From Datura wrightii (Eukaryota; Streptophyta; Magnoliopsida; Solanales; Solanaceae): a DNA stretch of 64,000 nt. The notes under the pieces were generated by a model. It was not told where the DNA came from, searched no databases, and saw nothing but the letters and a program-made list of their open reading frames with translations. Location of the stretch: assembly GCA_035772735.1 (NCBI GenBank), contig JASDFA010000001.1, forward strand, positions 74,860,001 through 74,924,000, written 5' to 3'. The position numbers and the translations under genes were made by a program. Position 1 is the first letter of the stretch, and each line of letters begins with the position of its first letter. Below, piece by piece: positions 34,034 to 47,264 of this stretch.

Positions 34034-35250
34034 CTATTTCTCCATGCACCTTGGTCCCTATCTCTGAACCCAGACCTGTCATAATTGTTGTTCCCATAGT
34101 ACTTTCGACCTTGGTTTCCTTCACCTTGATGCCAGAGCCTTGGTTAGACCCTTGCATGTTAGCTTAGAAATCTCTCTGATTATTTACAAAATTAACCTCC
34201 TCTTCCACATCAGGGTAGTGATCTTCACACTTGGGACCCTTCTCTTGAGCATTCACCGCTGCACCTTCTGTGTATTTAGTATAGTTAGATGCTTGGTGAT
34301 CAGTTCTAACTGGGTCTTGAGATTGGCCATATCTTGGTCCCATTCTTCTTCCTTCTTCTGCTGCTCTGCTGTCATGCCTCTAGAATAGCTTATTGCAGCG
34401 ACCTCAGATTCTCTAGTGTGCCAAACCTTGTTGGTCTTTGTCATCTTATCCAATATTTCACTAGCTTTTGCAAAACTATGGGGCCATCATGGACCCTTTT
34501 GCTATCCATCTGCTACAACTTTATTTGAGGCGCTCAATGACCTGTAGAATACTTCCAAAATAACTTCCTCTGGAAGCTTATGATTAGGACATTGCTTGAG
34601 CTTCTTTTTAAATCATAACCATGCCTCATGTCAGGATTCTCCAGGTAATTATCTACAATTATTTATTTCATCTCTCAACTGAATCATCCATGAGGGTGGA
34701 AAAAACCTCTCTAAGAAGGCTATAGTCAGCTCTGCCTAGGTAGTAATATACTCGTCTGGAAGTTCGTTCAACCACAAAGTAGCTTCCCCTGCTAGTGAGA
34801 AAGGGAATAACCTGAGTTTAATGGCTTCTTGGGAAACCCGTAGCAGTCTGTAGGCATTGCAGTTCCCAGTGAAATTTATTAGGTGCTGGTTTAGATATTT
34901 ACCAGACAAGCCATTGAACAGCCCCTTCGTGCTCAGCAATTGCATATCATACTTATGATATCGAATTTGGCATTAGTCGGAAAAGGGCATGGAATAATGG
35001 CTCAAGTGTAACCAACTTCTTCTTGCTCGTTCTCCTTCTCGAAGAGCACATTCCGTACAACATTACATTCATGAAGACGAGGGGTTTTTTTTGTTCCTTT
35101 ATGCCAAGGAGGCATCATATTAGGTAGCATCAACTCTCCTAACTACATCAGCTAGTTGAGCTTCTTTTGCCTATTGCACAACTTCTTCTCACTATGCCTC
35201 AGTCATCTTCTCCGATAGGAGATTAAGCTGCGCTATAGGGTTTGCCATGC
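34034..35250 (-). pseudogene. E4 gag, N-terminal and central parts
   Basis: The sense frame pieces match E1 gag: a start near 35250; a gag core (34945-34736) with Phe-Thr-Gly-Asn..Tyr-Arg and Phe-Pro-Phe-Ser-Leu; a helical segment with Trp-His-Thr-Arg-Glu (34453-34253); and an Asn/Arg-rich part near 34050. Frameshifts and stops separate the pieces. It continues across T1 and E3 at 23492. Confidence 0.7.
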
Positions 35251-35347
35251 TATCTCATGAAAAATCAAAAAGAAAATGAAAATGTAAATTATAAAACAAA
35301 GATTACCAGACGAATTTAAACACCAATTAACTATTTCAACACCATAT

Positions 35348-35365
35348 TCCCCGACAATGGCGTCA
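35348..35365 (-). other. E4 primer binding site (tRNA-Asp-like)
   Basis: Sense TGACGCCATTGTCGGGGA, 15 of 18 matches to the tRNA-Asp complement. All three changes are G-to-A or C-to-T. It lies six bases from the LTR. Confidence 0.75.
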
Positions 35366-35371
35366 AAATTT

Positions 35372-36701
35372 TATCACGCTCAAATTACATCTTGCAACGA
35401 AGTATAAAATGATCACTGTCAAATATAGTAAAGCAACTGGATTAGGGTCAATCCCACAGGGAATAGGGAAGAAATAATATGTTAATGATGAGTAAATTAA
35501 TCAATAGTTAATATTTCGAAAAGGGGTTGCAAATAAAAAGAAAAAGTAATTCTAAATAGTGATTAAGTTGTTATCAAATTAATGAGACCAAACTAGGATT
35601 ATGTTTCCCATTATTTCATAATGTAGTAGGCTTATTTTATTAATGATCTATCCTAGTGAATTTTGTTTAAGACTGATGATTAAATTCATTTAACGTCTCT
35701 CGACCTACATAGATGAATTTCACCTAAATCCTCTCAAACTTTAGGTGTGTATATTTTTCCCTAACTATAAGTCTTGAATTAACTATCCTCGATTAGAGCT
35801 CAAATTAATTAGATGAGGGTTGGAAGCCTCAAATCTCCATTGTTATTCTCTTTTCCTAAACTTCAACCTCTTTGGTCGAGCAAGTTGAAGATACAGGCAG
35901 GTTTCAACGCTTGCAACCGCTAAAACTCATTAAAACGAAGAGAATAATAATCCACTCAATTCACTATTCAAGAATCACTAATTTATTTTGCCTACTTTCG
36001 TTAATCCATCATGGTTCTCATAACCCTAGCACAGGAGATTTAGCCGCTCATATTTGAGAAAATAATAACATAAGTTTTATAAATAGTCATAATGAAGTAC
36101 TTACAATAATATAAAATTATTTGACAAATCTCCAAAGCTAATTAGAATCACAAGAACTTGATGAATTCTCCAATAAATATTCGACTAAGTAATTACGTTA
36201 ATTCATATATAATTTGTAAGTTATGAGTTGTGTCTAAAATCAACCTAAGAAGGGGTATATATAGTAGTGGAATAAATCTGCATTGTTCCTTCTTGGATTG
36301 AGATTGGACTTTACAGCTTCTATTTCTACTTGAACTGGGTTTGCATTTTTGGAGCCTGGACTACCCTGTGCATCACATCTCTTAGTGCGCCAGAATGCCT
36401 GTGCGTCATGCCTCTCCATATTGGTTCTGCCTGCGTGACACACAGGCCAACAGCTACGCCTGATGTCAACCTTTATCATGCTATGTTACTTGCTTCTTTT
36501 AAACTTGTCTTGGAAACTCTTATTCTTTTAAGCCTCAAATAAGTATAAATCCATCATTTTAATCCCTAGAACATCTAATCAGGTTCCTTAGCTATTTTCC
36601 ACAAATATAATATAAAACTAAAGAAACACACATAATTTTTTCTCAAAACATAGCTAAGTATGGACAGAATATGACAAATAAGTGTGTAAACACGCCCAAC
36701 A
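35372..36701 (-). repeat. E4 5' LTR
   Basis: The left edge is set by the primer-site spacing; its CA end is now TA. The right edge is placed at CCCAACA (36701). GTGCGTCATGCC and GCGTGACAC motifs (36360-36470) occupy the U3 part. The matching 3' LTR is not in the window. Confidence 0.6.
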
Positions 36702-37276
36702 TGATGTTGCCCTATTTACCTTTTCCTTTTCTTGTGTTCATTTAATATAGTCCATATATAGATAGGTATGTGGATCACCTACTTGGCCTTTGTATTTATC
36801 ATTGTTCTCCTATAATATGGTCTACTTGTTTAAGTAGGTGGGCACCTACTTAAACTAGTAGGTTATTGATTTTTCTTAAGCACATGGGTCATCCTCATTA
36901 AGCAAGTAAGACATGAAGCAAGTAGGATGTTAAGAAAATAGCTCAAGAAAGTAGGAAGTCTAAGCAAGTAGCTCAAGAAAGTAGGACTTCTAAGCAAGTA
37001 GCATAAACAAATAGGACGTATAAGCAAAAATCTAAAGCACATAGCTATAACATATACCTTTAGAAAAGTAGGTGAAGCACTATGAAACACATATCTGTAA
37101 ACAAGTAGGTTACTCACCTTTCCGCATATTCATTTTTTATTCCAAATATTATTCCTTTTAGCTACTACTTTTAACTGTTGTACACTTGGATACTTACACT
37201 TTTAGACTATAATTTACCCTTCTTTTGCCAAGTTTAAATAATCTAGTTGATATTTACTTAGTCATACATATGGGGT
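36702..37276 (-). repeat. E7: LTR remnant with a 30-bp tandem repeat
   Basis: Ends GGGTATTATA at 37276 beside a polypurine tract, so it is the sense start of a 3' LTR. Four imperfect 30-bp units lie at 36911-37030 ('gctcaagaaagtagg' type). It is broken on the left by E4. Confidence 0.45.
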
Positions 37277-37315
37277 ATTATATTCCCCCATATTAGAATC
37301 ATTCATCCTCAAATG
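37277..37315 (-). other. E7 polypurine tract and AGGA hairpin
   Basis: Sense CTAATATGGGGGAA lies before the LTR end. At 37300-37315, arms CATTTG and TGAATG flank AGGA (four standard pairs and two G:T). Confidence 0.55.
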
Positions 37316-38839
37316 AGAGTCATTGCTTAGTACGAGTCTAACTCTGGAATTTTCTAAAAATTTTACTAGAGTTTTCCTTTTAAATAGGACTATCCAAAAT
37401 CTATCAGCTAACCAGGAATACATATAGATAAGACTCGTAATACATATCAACAGAGTAGCATATGAAATTGAACAAATGGAATATAAGGCTCCTCTTAACC
37501 ACATAGTTGTGAAAAATCACTTATCTCTTCAAAGTTTACTTTTGATATGCATAGCATCATCTTTGTTACAATTGAAACATATATAGGAGCTTCCAAAAGA
37601 ACATGAACACATAACCATGATATACACATGGAACATGAATATGACTTTAGCTTTGGACTTAGGCACAACTTGGTTCATGAAGCATAAAAGATAAGGAATA
37701 GGCATGATTCATGAGCTTTAAATAGAATCCCGACCCTTAGGTTGAGAGCATAGAACTCATGCATGAACGCAAAATGTGTACATAAAACATGAGTATAGTA
37801 TCTATCATGAGTACCATATGGGACATAAATTATTTTTGGAACTGGAAATGTAACCTTGTCTCGAATATTGTCTTACTCAGTCTAAAACTTGAACACTACT
37901 ATCTTTATTTTCTTAGAATTCTTGCCTCAAGGTACACATGGAAATAGGCAATCATGGGCATGAATCATACATCTGGAACTGTGACATGTGAGTAAGTTTA
38001 TGAATGAAAAAATGTAAATAGAAGTTATAATCATATAAATTGGATACATGGTTTAAGAACCTTCTTCTGGTGCTTGGATGAATTGTAGATATATGGATGT
38101 CATATAATCTTAGTTATTCATGTATGTTCATTCTATGTTCTAGTTTCACTTAGGAGGAATAATGAACGATACTTCATGTATGGTCATCACAAACCCTTTA
38201 GTTAATTTCTTATAATATCTAATATATGAGAGAACATGGGGCCAAGCTCTTTTGTCACTTTACATATTGTCAAAACACTTTTCATGGTGACTTTACAACT
38301 TCTAAAGCTCTTATTAGTTGTATACTTATTTCTAGGAGACTTTACTCAGCCCTCTTTCCTAACTGGAAATTCTCCTCTATATGGACACTTGGTCTACGCC
38401 ATTCAAATGTCATTCTCATATGGTTCGCATCTAATATATACACTTTTACTGGCAATTCAATAAGATCATACCTTCTTTAACTCTAAATAACCTAATGGGG
38501 AATAACTTATGTCTAACCCCTCAACATTACTTAATCCTATTCTCTAGTCTTACACCCACTCTTTTAACCATGTACATTGGTATATATATTCTTTACATAG
38601 GAATACTTGAAACGCCTATTACCAATAAAGGAATCATATAAGTCATTGTTGATCTAGGGTAAACAAATGTATGTATCTTATAGAAGTTAATTATTAAATT
38701 TGATATTCCAGAACTGTAATGGTTATTAGAAAACCTTGATGAAGTTGGCATAAAAATTTAAAATTTTTTAAGGTCTAAATTTATATCCTTGAATAAAAGA
38801 ATTGTTTGTATAATGATTGAAAGGGATGAGTTAAAAATT
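37316..38839. other. Degenerate A/T-rich remnant
   Basis: Probably decayed interior of E7 and flanking sequence. I see no conserved domain, primer site or long frame. Confidence 0.4.
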
Positions 38840-41157
38840 TAGTGGGCCCAGGTGATAGGGCCACAGCAGTAGGCATTTCTTTGCTTTAGCGAGACTACTG
38901 CAGTGGAACAATCATCATTGTAGTTTGAAGACCCAGACCAGAACTCCATATTTTTCTCACTTTTAAGATCCAGATCCTATTATAACTAGGATTAGTCATT
39001 AAAAACACTCTCGATTGAATGTTTGGTTATTCTAGCAAGGAAAGGCATAGGGTGTCTAGAGAAGGGCAGGGATTCTATCATTCTCCTTGAAGATTCTCTA
39101 CAAGAACACCAGGGCTCGAAGCAAGAATGCAACTCCATTGTTTCTTGGTAGCTACACGGCGCGCCGATAGGTTATGTGTTACCTTTGTATTAGACTTTGA
39201 TTAGTAATTCATATACGTGTATACAATTAATGAACAATTGATGGGTGAATACAAATATAGAATGTTGAAGATGACTTGTATAAAATCATAGTGAAATAAC
39301 TATTAAAGAGGGGGGAAATAACTCGAATAACAAGAAAAGAAAGAGGTGATAAATATTATGCTGTAATTACTAAACATGGGTAGATTCTTGATGATAGATT
39401 ATTAATAGTATGGACTAGATAGTATACGTAGATGATATATTCTTAAGGGTATGTCCTTTGTTGTGGATTCGTAATTGTACATTATTGATTATTGTAAGTG
39501 GAAAGATGGGTACTAGCATGGAATTGTGATAATGAACTGTCAAGTTAAAAACAGAGTTAGAAGAACTTGAATATCATATGACTATGAAATTAGTAATTAG
39601 TTAATAACTATGATAGATATGGAGAATCTACCATGAACAGTTGTATTCCAAAATAGGGATACCGTGATAGTTGGGATATTCATGATGAGTATTGTCCCTG
39701 TATAAGTGAAGTCTCATGAGATTGAATTAATAAAATATTGGGAGCAGACATAATGTAGTTACTGATAGAAATAAGTATAAATGTATTATTATCTTTATGT
39801 GTCTATACGTGTATATCTAATTACCTACACCCCTATTTAATTATAATGTGGAATTAAGGGAATTGTATTGTGACTAATGTCTTACATGAATTGAGAAATA
39901 ATGAATATTCTTAAATGGTCTTCAGACAGTGATTATGATATAAAGTACGATGGTATAACTATGCTACTTGAAAGAACTGTAAATTGATTAAATTATGACT
40001 ATTACTCATAAATTGAAAGTGTGATTGTGATAATCAACGTGTACTTGTGATCTAGCCTATGTGATGATTAATTGAGAGTATGACGAAATATGTTTGATGA
40101 ATGATGGGTAATACATCCTTACCCTGAGATAAGAGACTCGTGTCTGGGATGACCATCCAGATGAATGGTTGAGTGTGATTGAGTATATGTACCAATGCTT
40201 GGATATGAGTGACTCGTGCTCGAGGTGAGCATTATAGCAAGAAGTTGTGATATGAGGGGCTTGTGTCTGATGTGAGCATCCAAACAGGCAGATGAGTGGG
40301 AGCGGATGCCACGCCAGTATAGTACATAGATTTCCAGAGTCCCTTGCAGGTCATGATTGGAAGGGTAGAAATAAGACCCTCTAGCATGTGTATACAGATA
40401 TATAGATATGTGACAAACATTCATATATACAGATATGATACATGATATGCTGACATGATTCGAGTATTATATGAGAAATATAGTCGTGATATGAGATATA
40501 CCGATATGATACAGATGTAAAATGAGATGATATGAATATTGTGCAGATATGTATAGAGTGAGACTAATGAGGTAGATATATATACATGTATCCATGTCTC
40601 AAGTGTGGACATGATTCCATTGATATGAATTATTGTTTTACAACTAATAATTTACTGGTGTTGCTCAATGGTAGATCTTCATGATTTGATTGAGTATGAA
40701 TTAATGGATTTAAGTAGATCTTGTTATTAGTCCCTTGTAATGAATATTCATGATAATATTACTTTATGTTGGGTTTGTATAAACTGAAGGAGCAGTCCTG
40801 TTAATAAAGAATATAGGTAAGACTGATTATGAAGATATGGGATGTGGAGGGTTTATGATGGTTAAATAAATAGATAACCGACGTCATTAAGATATCGCTG
40901 AGCCAATAAAATGAATCTTTGTTAACGAGAATGGGCTTAGTTAATGGTAATGGTTTATGTAATGATAAAATTGATTATAGCTTTATATGGTAAATTGAAA
41001 AAGAGGAGGGCCACTGATATCGAGCTACTTCCTAGGCAGAGTACCGCTATAGTGGAAAATTTCTGTTGTTGCGGGACCCTTATAGCGGTTAGTTCACTAC
41101 TACAACAAGGCATCCGAATCGTATAGGATTTAGAGAGTTGATGAATTGACTGTTGAA

Positions 41158-41201
<44 letters not shown>

Positions 41202-41811
41202 ATGTAAAATGGAGTTGATGAATTGATTGATGAATCTAACAGTACATATAGATGTAAGATGGAGTTGATAAATGGATTGTTGAATTTGATAGTATATAGA
41301 TGTATAATTGTATATCTAATTGATGAAGTGATCGAGAACTGGATGGTGTATAAGCGTATGTTATTATTGTGGTTATTAAGGGTTAATAGATTGCATGTTG
41401 ATTATATACTATTTCATGAACTAATCTTAGTTGGCCAATGATACTTACCAGTACGTATGGTGTACTGATACAATCCTGCAACACCTTTTTGGATGTAGGC
41501 TGTGATAGGTGATTTTCAGTTTTATGGTTGGCATGACGATACTCAGCATTAACTTTCGCATTCTCTTCATAGAATAATCTATGTCATTTTCTTATTGTCA
41601 GTATTTCAAGTAGAGCTCTTGTACCTGCCTAGACTAGATTCTATGAAAGTCATGGTTTCAGGAGGGATTGTATTGTAAAGACTAAAGCATTGTTGATATA
41701 TGTAATTTAATGAGAATTTTAATATTTTTATATATTGTTCAGAAAGGGGTTCTCCTATCAAACTAGAGTCGATGTAGGTGTCCGCATGACTCACTCATTT
41801 GGATCGTGTCA
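38840..41811 (+). repeat. E8: degenerate LTR of a Tekay/Del-type element
   Basis: Ends GTGTCA three bases before a tRNA-Met primer site, so it reads on the plus strand. An 'acttaccagtacgtatgg' stretch near 41446 and GAGCAT-type blocks at 40150-40290 are familiar parts of such LTRs. The start is uncertain; it could lie 200-300 bases further left. It includes an AT microsatellite. Confidence 0.5.
41162..41198. repeat. (AT)n microsatellite
   Basis: About 18 uninterrupted AT units. Confidence 0.95.
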
Positions 41812-41814
41812 AGT

Positions 41815-41824
41815 TGGTATCAGA
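41815..41824 (+). other. E8 primer binding site (initiator tRNA-Met)
   Basis: TGGTATCAGA just after the LTR end; the following bases have drifted. Confidence 0.65.
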
Positions 41825-42259
41825 CTATTTTGGTTATCGGTCTCACAAGTTCAAAAATAATGTCGAGTAGAGTTCTACATACTCGCTGGTAGATGTCCAC
41901 ATCTAATCTTCGGGAGGCTAAAAGGCATTTAGGAAGTTCCACATTAGTTCTTTCTTATCGTGCGATCCGAATGTGATATCCGCCTGGGTTGAGTCTAATT
42001 GGTATCTGCAGAATCTTAATTAGTATCTTGACGGGTTCAATTGCTTTTTATAAGATTTCAATTGGTATCTAATGGTATAGATTTTGGTGAAGTGTGAACT
42101 GTTAGTGGTTAAAATGAGGGTGAATAGGGAATAGTGTTGATCGGAGGGGACTAATATTCTCTGTGTTTGTGCTTAGCAAGTTCACTGCAGCGAGGCATGT
42201 CTCTCCATAGTGGACTTACTACAGTGAAAAGTGGACCATCATGGAGGGTCTATTGCAGC
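41825..42259 (+). other. E8 leader/interior remnant
   Basis: Noncoding. CTGCAG-type words (near 42185) recur on the far side of the hAT element (48205-48235), so H1 inserted in one continuous retroelement sequence. Confidence 0.45.
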
Positions 42260-42440
42260 TAAGGGTGGCAAGGGAACCGGGTCCAATCCAGTTCCGGTAA
42301 CGGACCTGGTATCGGTAAGACCCGATTCCGGTAGGTCCGGTAGGAACTGGTATGGGGGGTACCGAGTAGGGGAACCAGTGCAAAATAGGGTATTTTACCA
42401 GTACCGGTAGACCCGATTTCGGTACCGGTTAACGGTTATT
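42260..42440 (+). repeat. H1 left TIR and subterminal repeats
   Basis: The terminal repeat is followed by at least ten CCGGT/ACCGG words, several within GGTACCGG or CCGATTCCGGTA contexts. Confidence 0.75.
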
Positions 42441-42550
42441 TTTTTGTGTATTTACCGTTAGGAGCCATTTGGTAATGGGCAGTGAGGCCCACCAAAGCTC
42501 CTAACAACTCTTTTTCCCCCCAAACACCCTCCTACCTCTTAACACCTCTA

Positions 42551-42560
42551 CACTATAAAT
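42551..42560 (+). promoter_or_regulatory. TATA box of the H1 transposase
   Basis: ACTATAAATAT, followed by a CT-rich leader (42590-42665) like plant 5' UTRs. About 400 bases upstream of the coding start. Confidence 0.6.
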
Positions 42561-42958
42561 ATATTCCATATTCATTCTATTTTTCTCACAAAATCTTCAA
42601 TTCTCTCTATTATTCTCTCAAATACTCAAACTCACAAATTCTCTCTAATTTCTACTCTCTAATCTTTTAATTTTATATTTTGTGGTATTGGCTAATTGGA
42701 GTTAGGTGATTTTTTTAAGCCGTTTGCAAGTTTCAATTGTCATCTCTCAATTCTAATTTTTAACGTTTGCGTAAAATGCAAATGATCGGTACATTCGTTC
42801 CAACTTTAATCTCTTTATTTATTTACTTATAATTATTTGTTGCTATATTTATATTGCTTGTTAATTTGTTATTCATTTTTTATTTATTTAATATCTCTAT
42901 TTGCTTATTTTATATTTTAAATATAGATGCTGGTAAACAATGTAGAGGGAAAAGAATT

Positions 42959-45900
42959 ATGAATGCTACTAATAGGGGACGTGGAAATAGTTCTAGATCA
43001 TTACCACCACCGCCACCACCTAGATTTAGTAATGTGGATGAAACTTATTTACCACGTCAACAACCTTATGATGTTAATTCTACTACTCAATTAGTCCATG
43101 ATACCATAGATAGAATTTATACTAATTTTGAAGAAGACTTAGAGGACTCTCAAGGGTACAAGAAGAAGAGTTAGAGGAGACCCCTACCCCTACTAGTCCG
43201 GTTACGTAATTACCTACATTTGCTAGGGCCACTAGGGCCAAACGTCCTAAAAGGTCATTAGTTTGGCAATTTATGGAGCAAAATAGTGAAAAAACTACTT
43301 CTACTTTTTTAAAATGTAAGAAAGTATTGAAACATTTTACTGGGGAATCGAAAGGTAGGATGGGGTTGCTAACTAAACATTTGCGATAGTGTAATAAAGA
43401 ATTTGCTCACCTAGAAGCTGTTGTTAAGGCTAAAAAAAGTGGTACACCTTTGCCTGAAGGATCTATAGGAGTAGGAGGGTCTAACATGGTTCAAACTATT
43501 TTAAATAGGACTAACTCGGCTGGCCCAAGCACACACGTCACATGTAGCCAGGAAAAAGATTGTGAAGAATTAGTTAAAATGGTAGTTGTTTGTGGTTTGC
43601 CTTTCAGTTTTCCTTCAGATGCAGGTTTGATTCATTATATTCTAGAGGTGTATAATCTATCTTTTCAAGGTTTTTCTAGAAACAAAATTAAAAATAATAT
43701 TTTTAAATATCAAGCTGAACACTATCATTATCTTCATTGTCTCTTTGTATATTTTGATGGTAGAATATCTATTACTTCTGATATGGGTCGTAGTATTAGT
43801 GGTAATGATTATTTTACTATTACTGCTCATTGGATTGATCATAAATGGAATATGCAAAAAATAATAAGAAGATATAAATATGTAGAAGAGAGTAAAACTG
43901 GTTCTTACATAGCTTTTACAATAGCAGATATTTTACAGTATTTTAATCTTTGTGATAAACTAATGGGCGTCACTTTAGACAATGCTTCTAATAATTTGAA
44001 AGCAGTTGATTTTCTAAAACCTAGACTTTATCCAATTGATAATGATGCCTTTCATGTTAAATGTGCTGCACATATTTTTAATTTAATTGTAAAAGATGGT
44101 CTTGATACTTTTGGAGTTAGTTGTCAAAAAGTTGGACTTGCTTGTGCTTGGATTTTTAGAGTGAAAATAAAGGCTAGACTTGTTGAATATAAAAATCATT
44201 GTGTAGAATGTCAACTTGAATATAGAAAAGTTCCAAAAGAAGTGTCTGCTAGATGGAACTCTTTATATGAAATTCTTGAAATAGCTTATGCTTATCGCAT
44301 GCCTATACAATTAGTTTATGTCACAACCCGAACATAGGCCCAGCTCAAGACACGGGATAAAAACCCCCAGAGGCTCCAAGTCGACCCATGGCATAAACAT
44401 GGCATCTAAACTCAACATAATAATGCGGAAGTATAACATATATAAAATAGAGAAAGTCTTAAAATCTGATAACATCAAATATCTGAATACATAATGGCGA
44501 TCTAAAACTGAAAACATACAATATCTAACAAGCCTCTACATACTGGCGAGTTGATGGGACAAGACCCCAACTAACTCACTAAAACTGAAACTGAAGGTAC
44601 TGAATACAACTAACAAAAGAGTCCTCGAAGGATGAGGACTCATCAACTCTGGTTGGGAGATGCTAGTCTGAGGATCTGGCTAACGGCAAGGCTAAACCTG
44701 AATATCTGAGCCTGTATCATGAAACGATACAACATAGAGTATGCGGTCAGTACGTAAAATGTACCAAGTATGCAAAGTAAGTAAAATCGCTAAGTAAAAT
44801 CAAAGATCATGCATATCATAAAACATGTCATCACAAGATTCTGAGAGTAGGGCTTGCATGTTATTATCTGAAAATATAATTTAAATATAGTTGAATATCA
44901 TAACTAAATTGAATGATCCAAAGCTAAAACTGATTATTCATTAGTAAAATTGAACATTGGGTCAAACCTGCTCGAAAATATAATATCATGACTAATGAAC
45001 ATGCATAACTAAAATCATGAGGAATAATGGGAGACTCTTCATATAACCGACATTACCACGATAGAGCTTACGTGGTCCTGACTATTACACTCTAGTGAGC
45101 AGAGCCGTCCAAAGCCTTGCTAGGGCTAAAACCGAAGGCCCTTTGGGGCAGGGGAAGATTACAAGGGAGGTCCAAAATAATCTGATCATACCTATGTTGG
45201 CATGTAGTTTTGAGGCACAGGGTTGACTGACCCTTAGCCTACTCAGTGTTGGACACTACTCCAAAAATATGCATATGCTCTCCATCATTTTTCAACAAAG
45301 CTGAACCATCATCTAGTGAAGAAGCTAAATCATAATAATACATGTAAAATCTAAAATCATAGCATGAGGAGCCTTGTCTCAAACCATACCACAAGCTGAA
45401 AAGAGTAGGAGTCTAAACTCCAAAATCCATGTGGTAAGCTAATAAGATTAAATCATGAAACATACTTATTCATATAGGCTTTCCCAAACATAAACATACT
45501 TGAAATAGACTTTGATAGTCAAAATATGAATATAGGCATGGGTATTTCGAAATCATACTTTCACCATATAAATCTCGTTATGCTTGAAAACATATATCAT
45601 AATCTCAACCTTTCATGAACTTCCATAATCGGGCATCATAATTGTATGACTTTGAAAACATAAATTTGTAATTGAAAATATTATAAAACATGCCCATGAA
45701 TCATAATTCAACATTAGAAACATGAATAGATTATACCCATGATAGATACTTAGAGAATTCACAAGTTAGGTTAAAACCCCATAGATTCAATAACTAGAAT
45801 TTCCATGAATTTGAGAAGGAATTAGGCATGGGAGTGGATGGATAAACCCATTCATAACCCTACATACATGGGTATTCTTGATTTCACAACCCTCTCAAAT

Positions 45901-47264
45901 TCCCAAAGGAATTGGGAGAAGACTTGATGAGTTTCTAGGCTTGATCACCCTTAGAAACTTCTAGGATTGCATGTATGGAGAGGGATAGGTTTAGAGTGAG
46001 CTAAACCCTTTAAAAACACACTTATCTGAGTTTAAAATGATGTATTTTAGGTCTTAGGAACTTAGGAATTATGAAAAAGCCCTTAATAAATTTGCAGAGA
46101 AAAAACACACTGCAAGTCCCAATGAGGGACTAGACAACTTGTTGCCTGAGGGAAGACTCGTGGTGATGAGTCGTTGGGTTCACTACCCAAAATTTCCATC
46201 TTCAAGTCAGCTCCTAACCACGGCTGACTCCAGAACTCGTTACCCTGACCACGAGATGTGGCTTGTCTCGTGGTCAACCCCAAATTTCAAAAACCAGCCA
46301 ACTCTCCTTTCACTCCATGAGTCACCTAACGACTCGTGGTGCACCTCATGGATCACTACCCGACTCGTCCTGTGACCTGGTGCAGAAATTTTTGTTTTCT
46401 CTATTTTCAACCCTCGGGTCTGATCTTAGGGCTTTCAGGGTATTACAATTTATAATGCTCATAATGCGGATGCTTATTCAAGACTTTGGATGATGATTGA
46501 ATTCAAGCTTATGAAATTACTAAATTTTTGAAAACTTTTTATACAACTACAAATGCAATATCTAGTCAATATTAGCCAATCATTTGTTTAATGTTAGTAA
46601 ATATTACTCCTATTTCAAAGGAATTTGCAATATTTTAAAAAATTGAAATGTTTAAAGAGCCTATTTAATATATGATTGAAAAATTTTAAAAATATTTTTC
46701 CCTATTACCCATATTTGTTTGACCGCTACTTTATTCAACCTTTTTTATAAAGCTCAAGGTGTTGAAAAAATGGTTGAAGCTATTTATACAAATTTAAAAA
46801 TTCAACCGGATGAATTGCCAACCTTTGAGATGTGTAAGAGTAGTATAATACCTAAAGCTAGAATCTTATATAATGTATATAGAACAATCGAACAAAATGT
46901 TCCACAGACGCGACAAGTTAGTACTAGGCCTAGGGTAGAAGATGTTGATGACTTAATGTGTGATTATCTTGGTCTCGAATCAACTAACAGTAATGACTTT
47001 GATTCATATATTTCGCAGGCACGAGATAGTATCAGAGATACAAATGGAAAGCCGCAACTTTTGGCGTGATGGAAGAACCATAGGGAACAATATTCAAGGC
47101 TTTCAAGGGTTGTTCGAGATGTATTAGCCATTCAAGCGTCTTCAGTAGCTTCAGAGCAATCTTTCAGCATGGCAAGATTTATTATTGGAGACCACCGGTA
47201 TTCTTTGGCAAAAGACAGTTTTGAAATATCAGTGTTATTCAGGGATTGGATAAATACTGAATGA
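42959..47264 (+). pseudogene. H1 hAT transposase
   Basis: An ATG at 42959 opens a Ser/Pro-rich N-terminus; a likely intron acceptor lies just before, at 42926. A frame break occurs near 43160. A decayed BED-type zinc finger spans 43240-43400, with one Cys pair lost and a TAG at 43387-43389. The catalytic region (43450-44318) holds a His-Trp-Ile-Asp patch and a Leu-Asp-Asn-Ala-Ser-Asn-Asn patch. S2 interrupts at Leu-Val-Tyr; reading resumes in frame at 46453. Frameshifts follow near 46535. A Cys-Asp-Tyr-Leu segment and the C-terminal hAT dimerisation domain (47085-47261: Ser-Ser-Val-Ala-Ser-Glu-Gln-Ser-Phe-Ser then Asp-Trp-Ile-Asn) complete it. The stop before the last part replaces a Trp codon (TGA near 47067). 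Inactive. Confidence 0.85.
44319..46447 (-). mobile_element. S2: solo LTR inside the hAT transposase
   Basis: A 2129-bp LTR with TGTCACAACC and GGTATTACA ends. Duplications are GTTTA (44314-44318) and ATTTA (46448-46452), one mismatch. Removing it restores the transposase frame. It shares the LTR landmarks of S1, L1 and E3. An ACGACTCGT-type cluster lies at 46120-46385. Confidence 0.9.

Noticed and set aside
36863..37117. Open frame with a ten-residue repeat
   Set aside because: The repeat reflects a 30-bp DNA tandem repeat in an LTR remnant; no homologous protein context.
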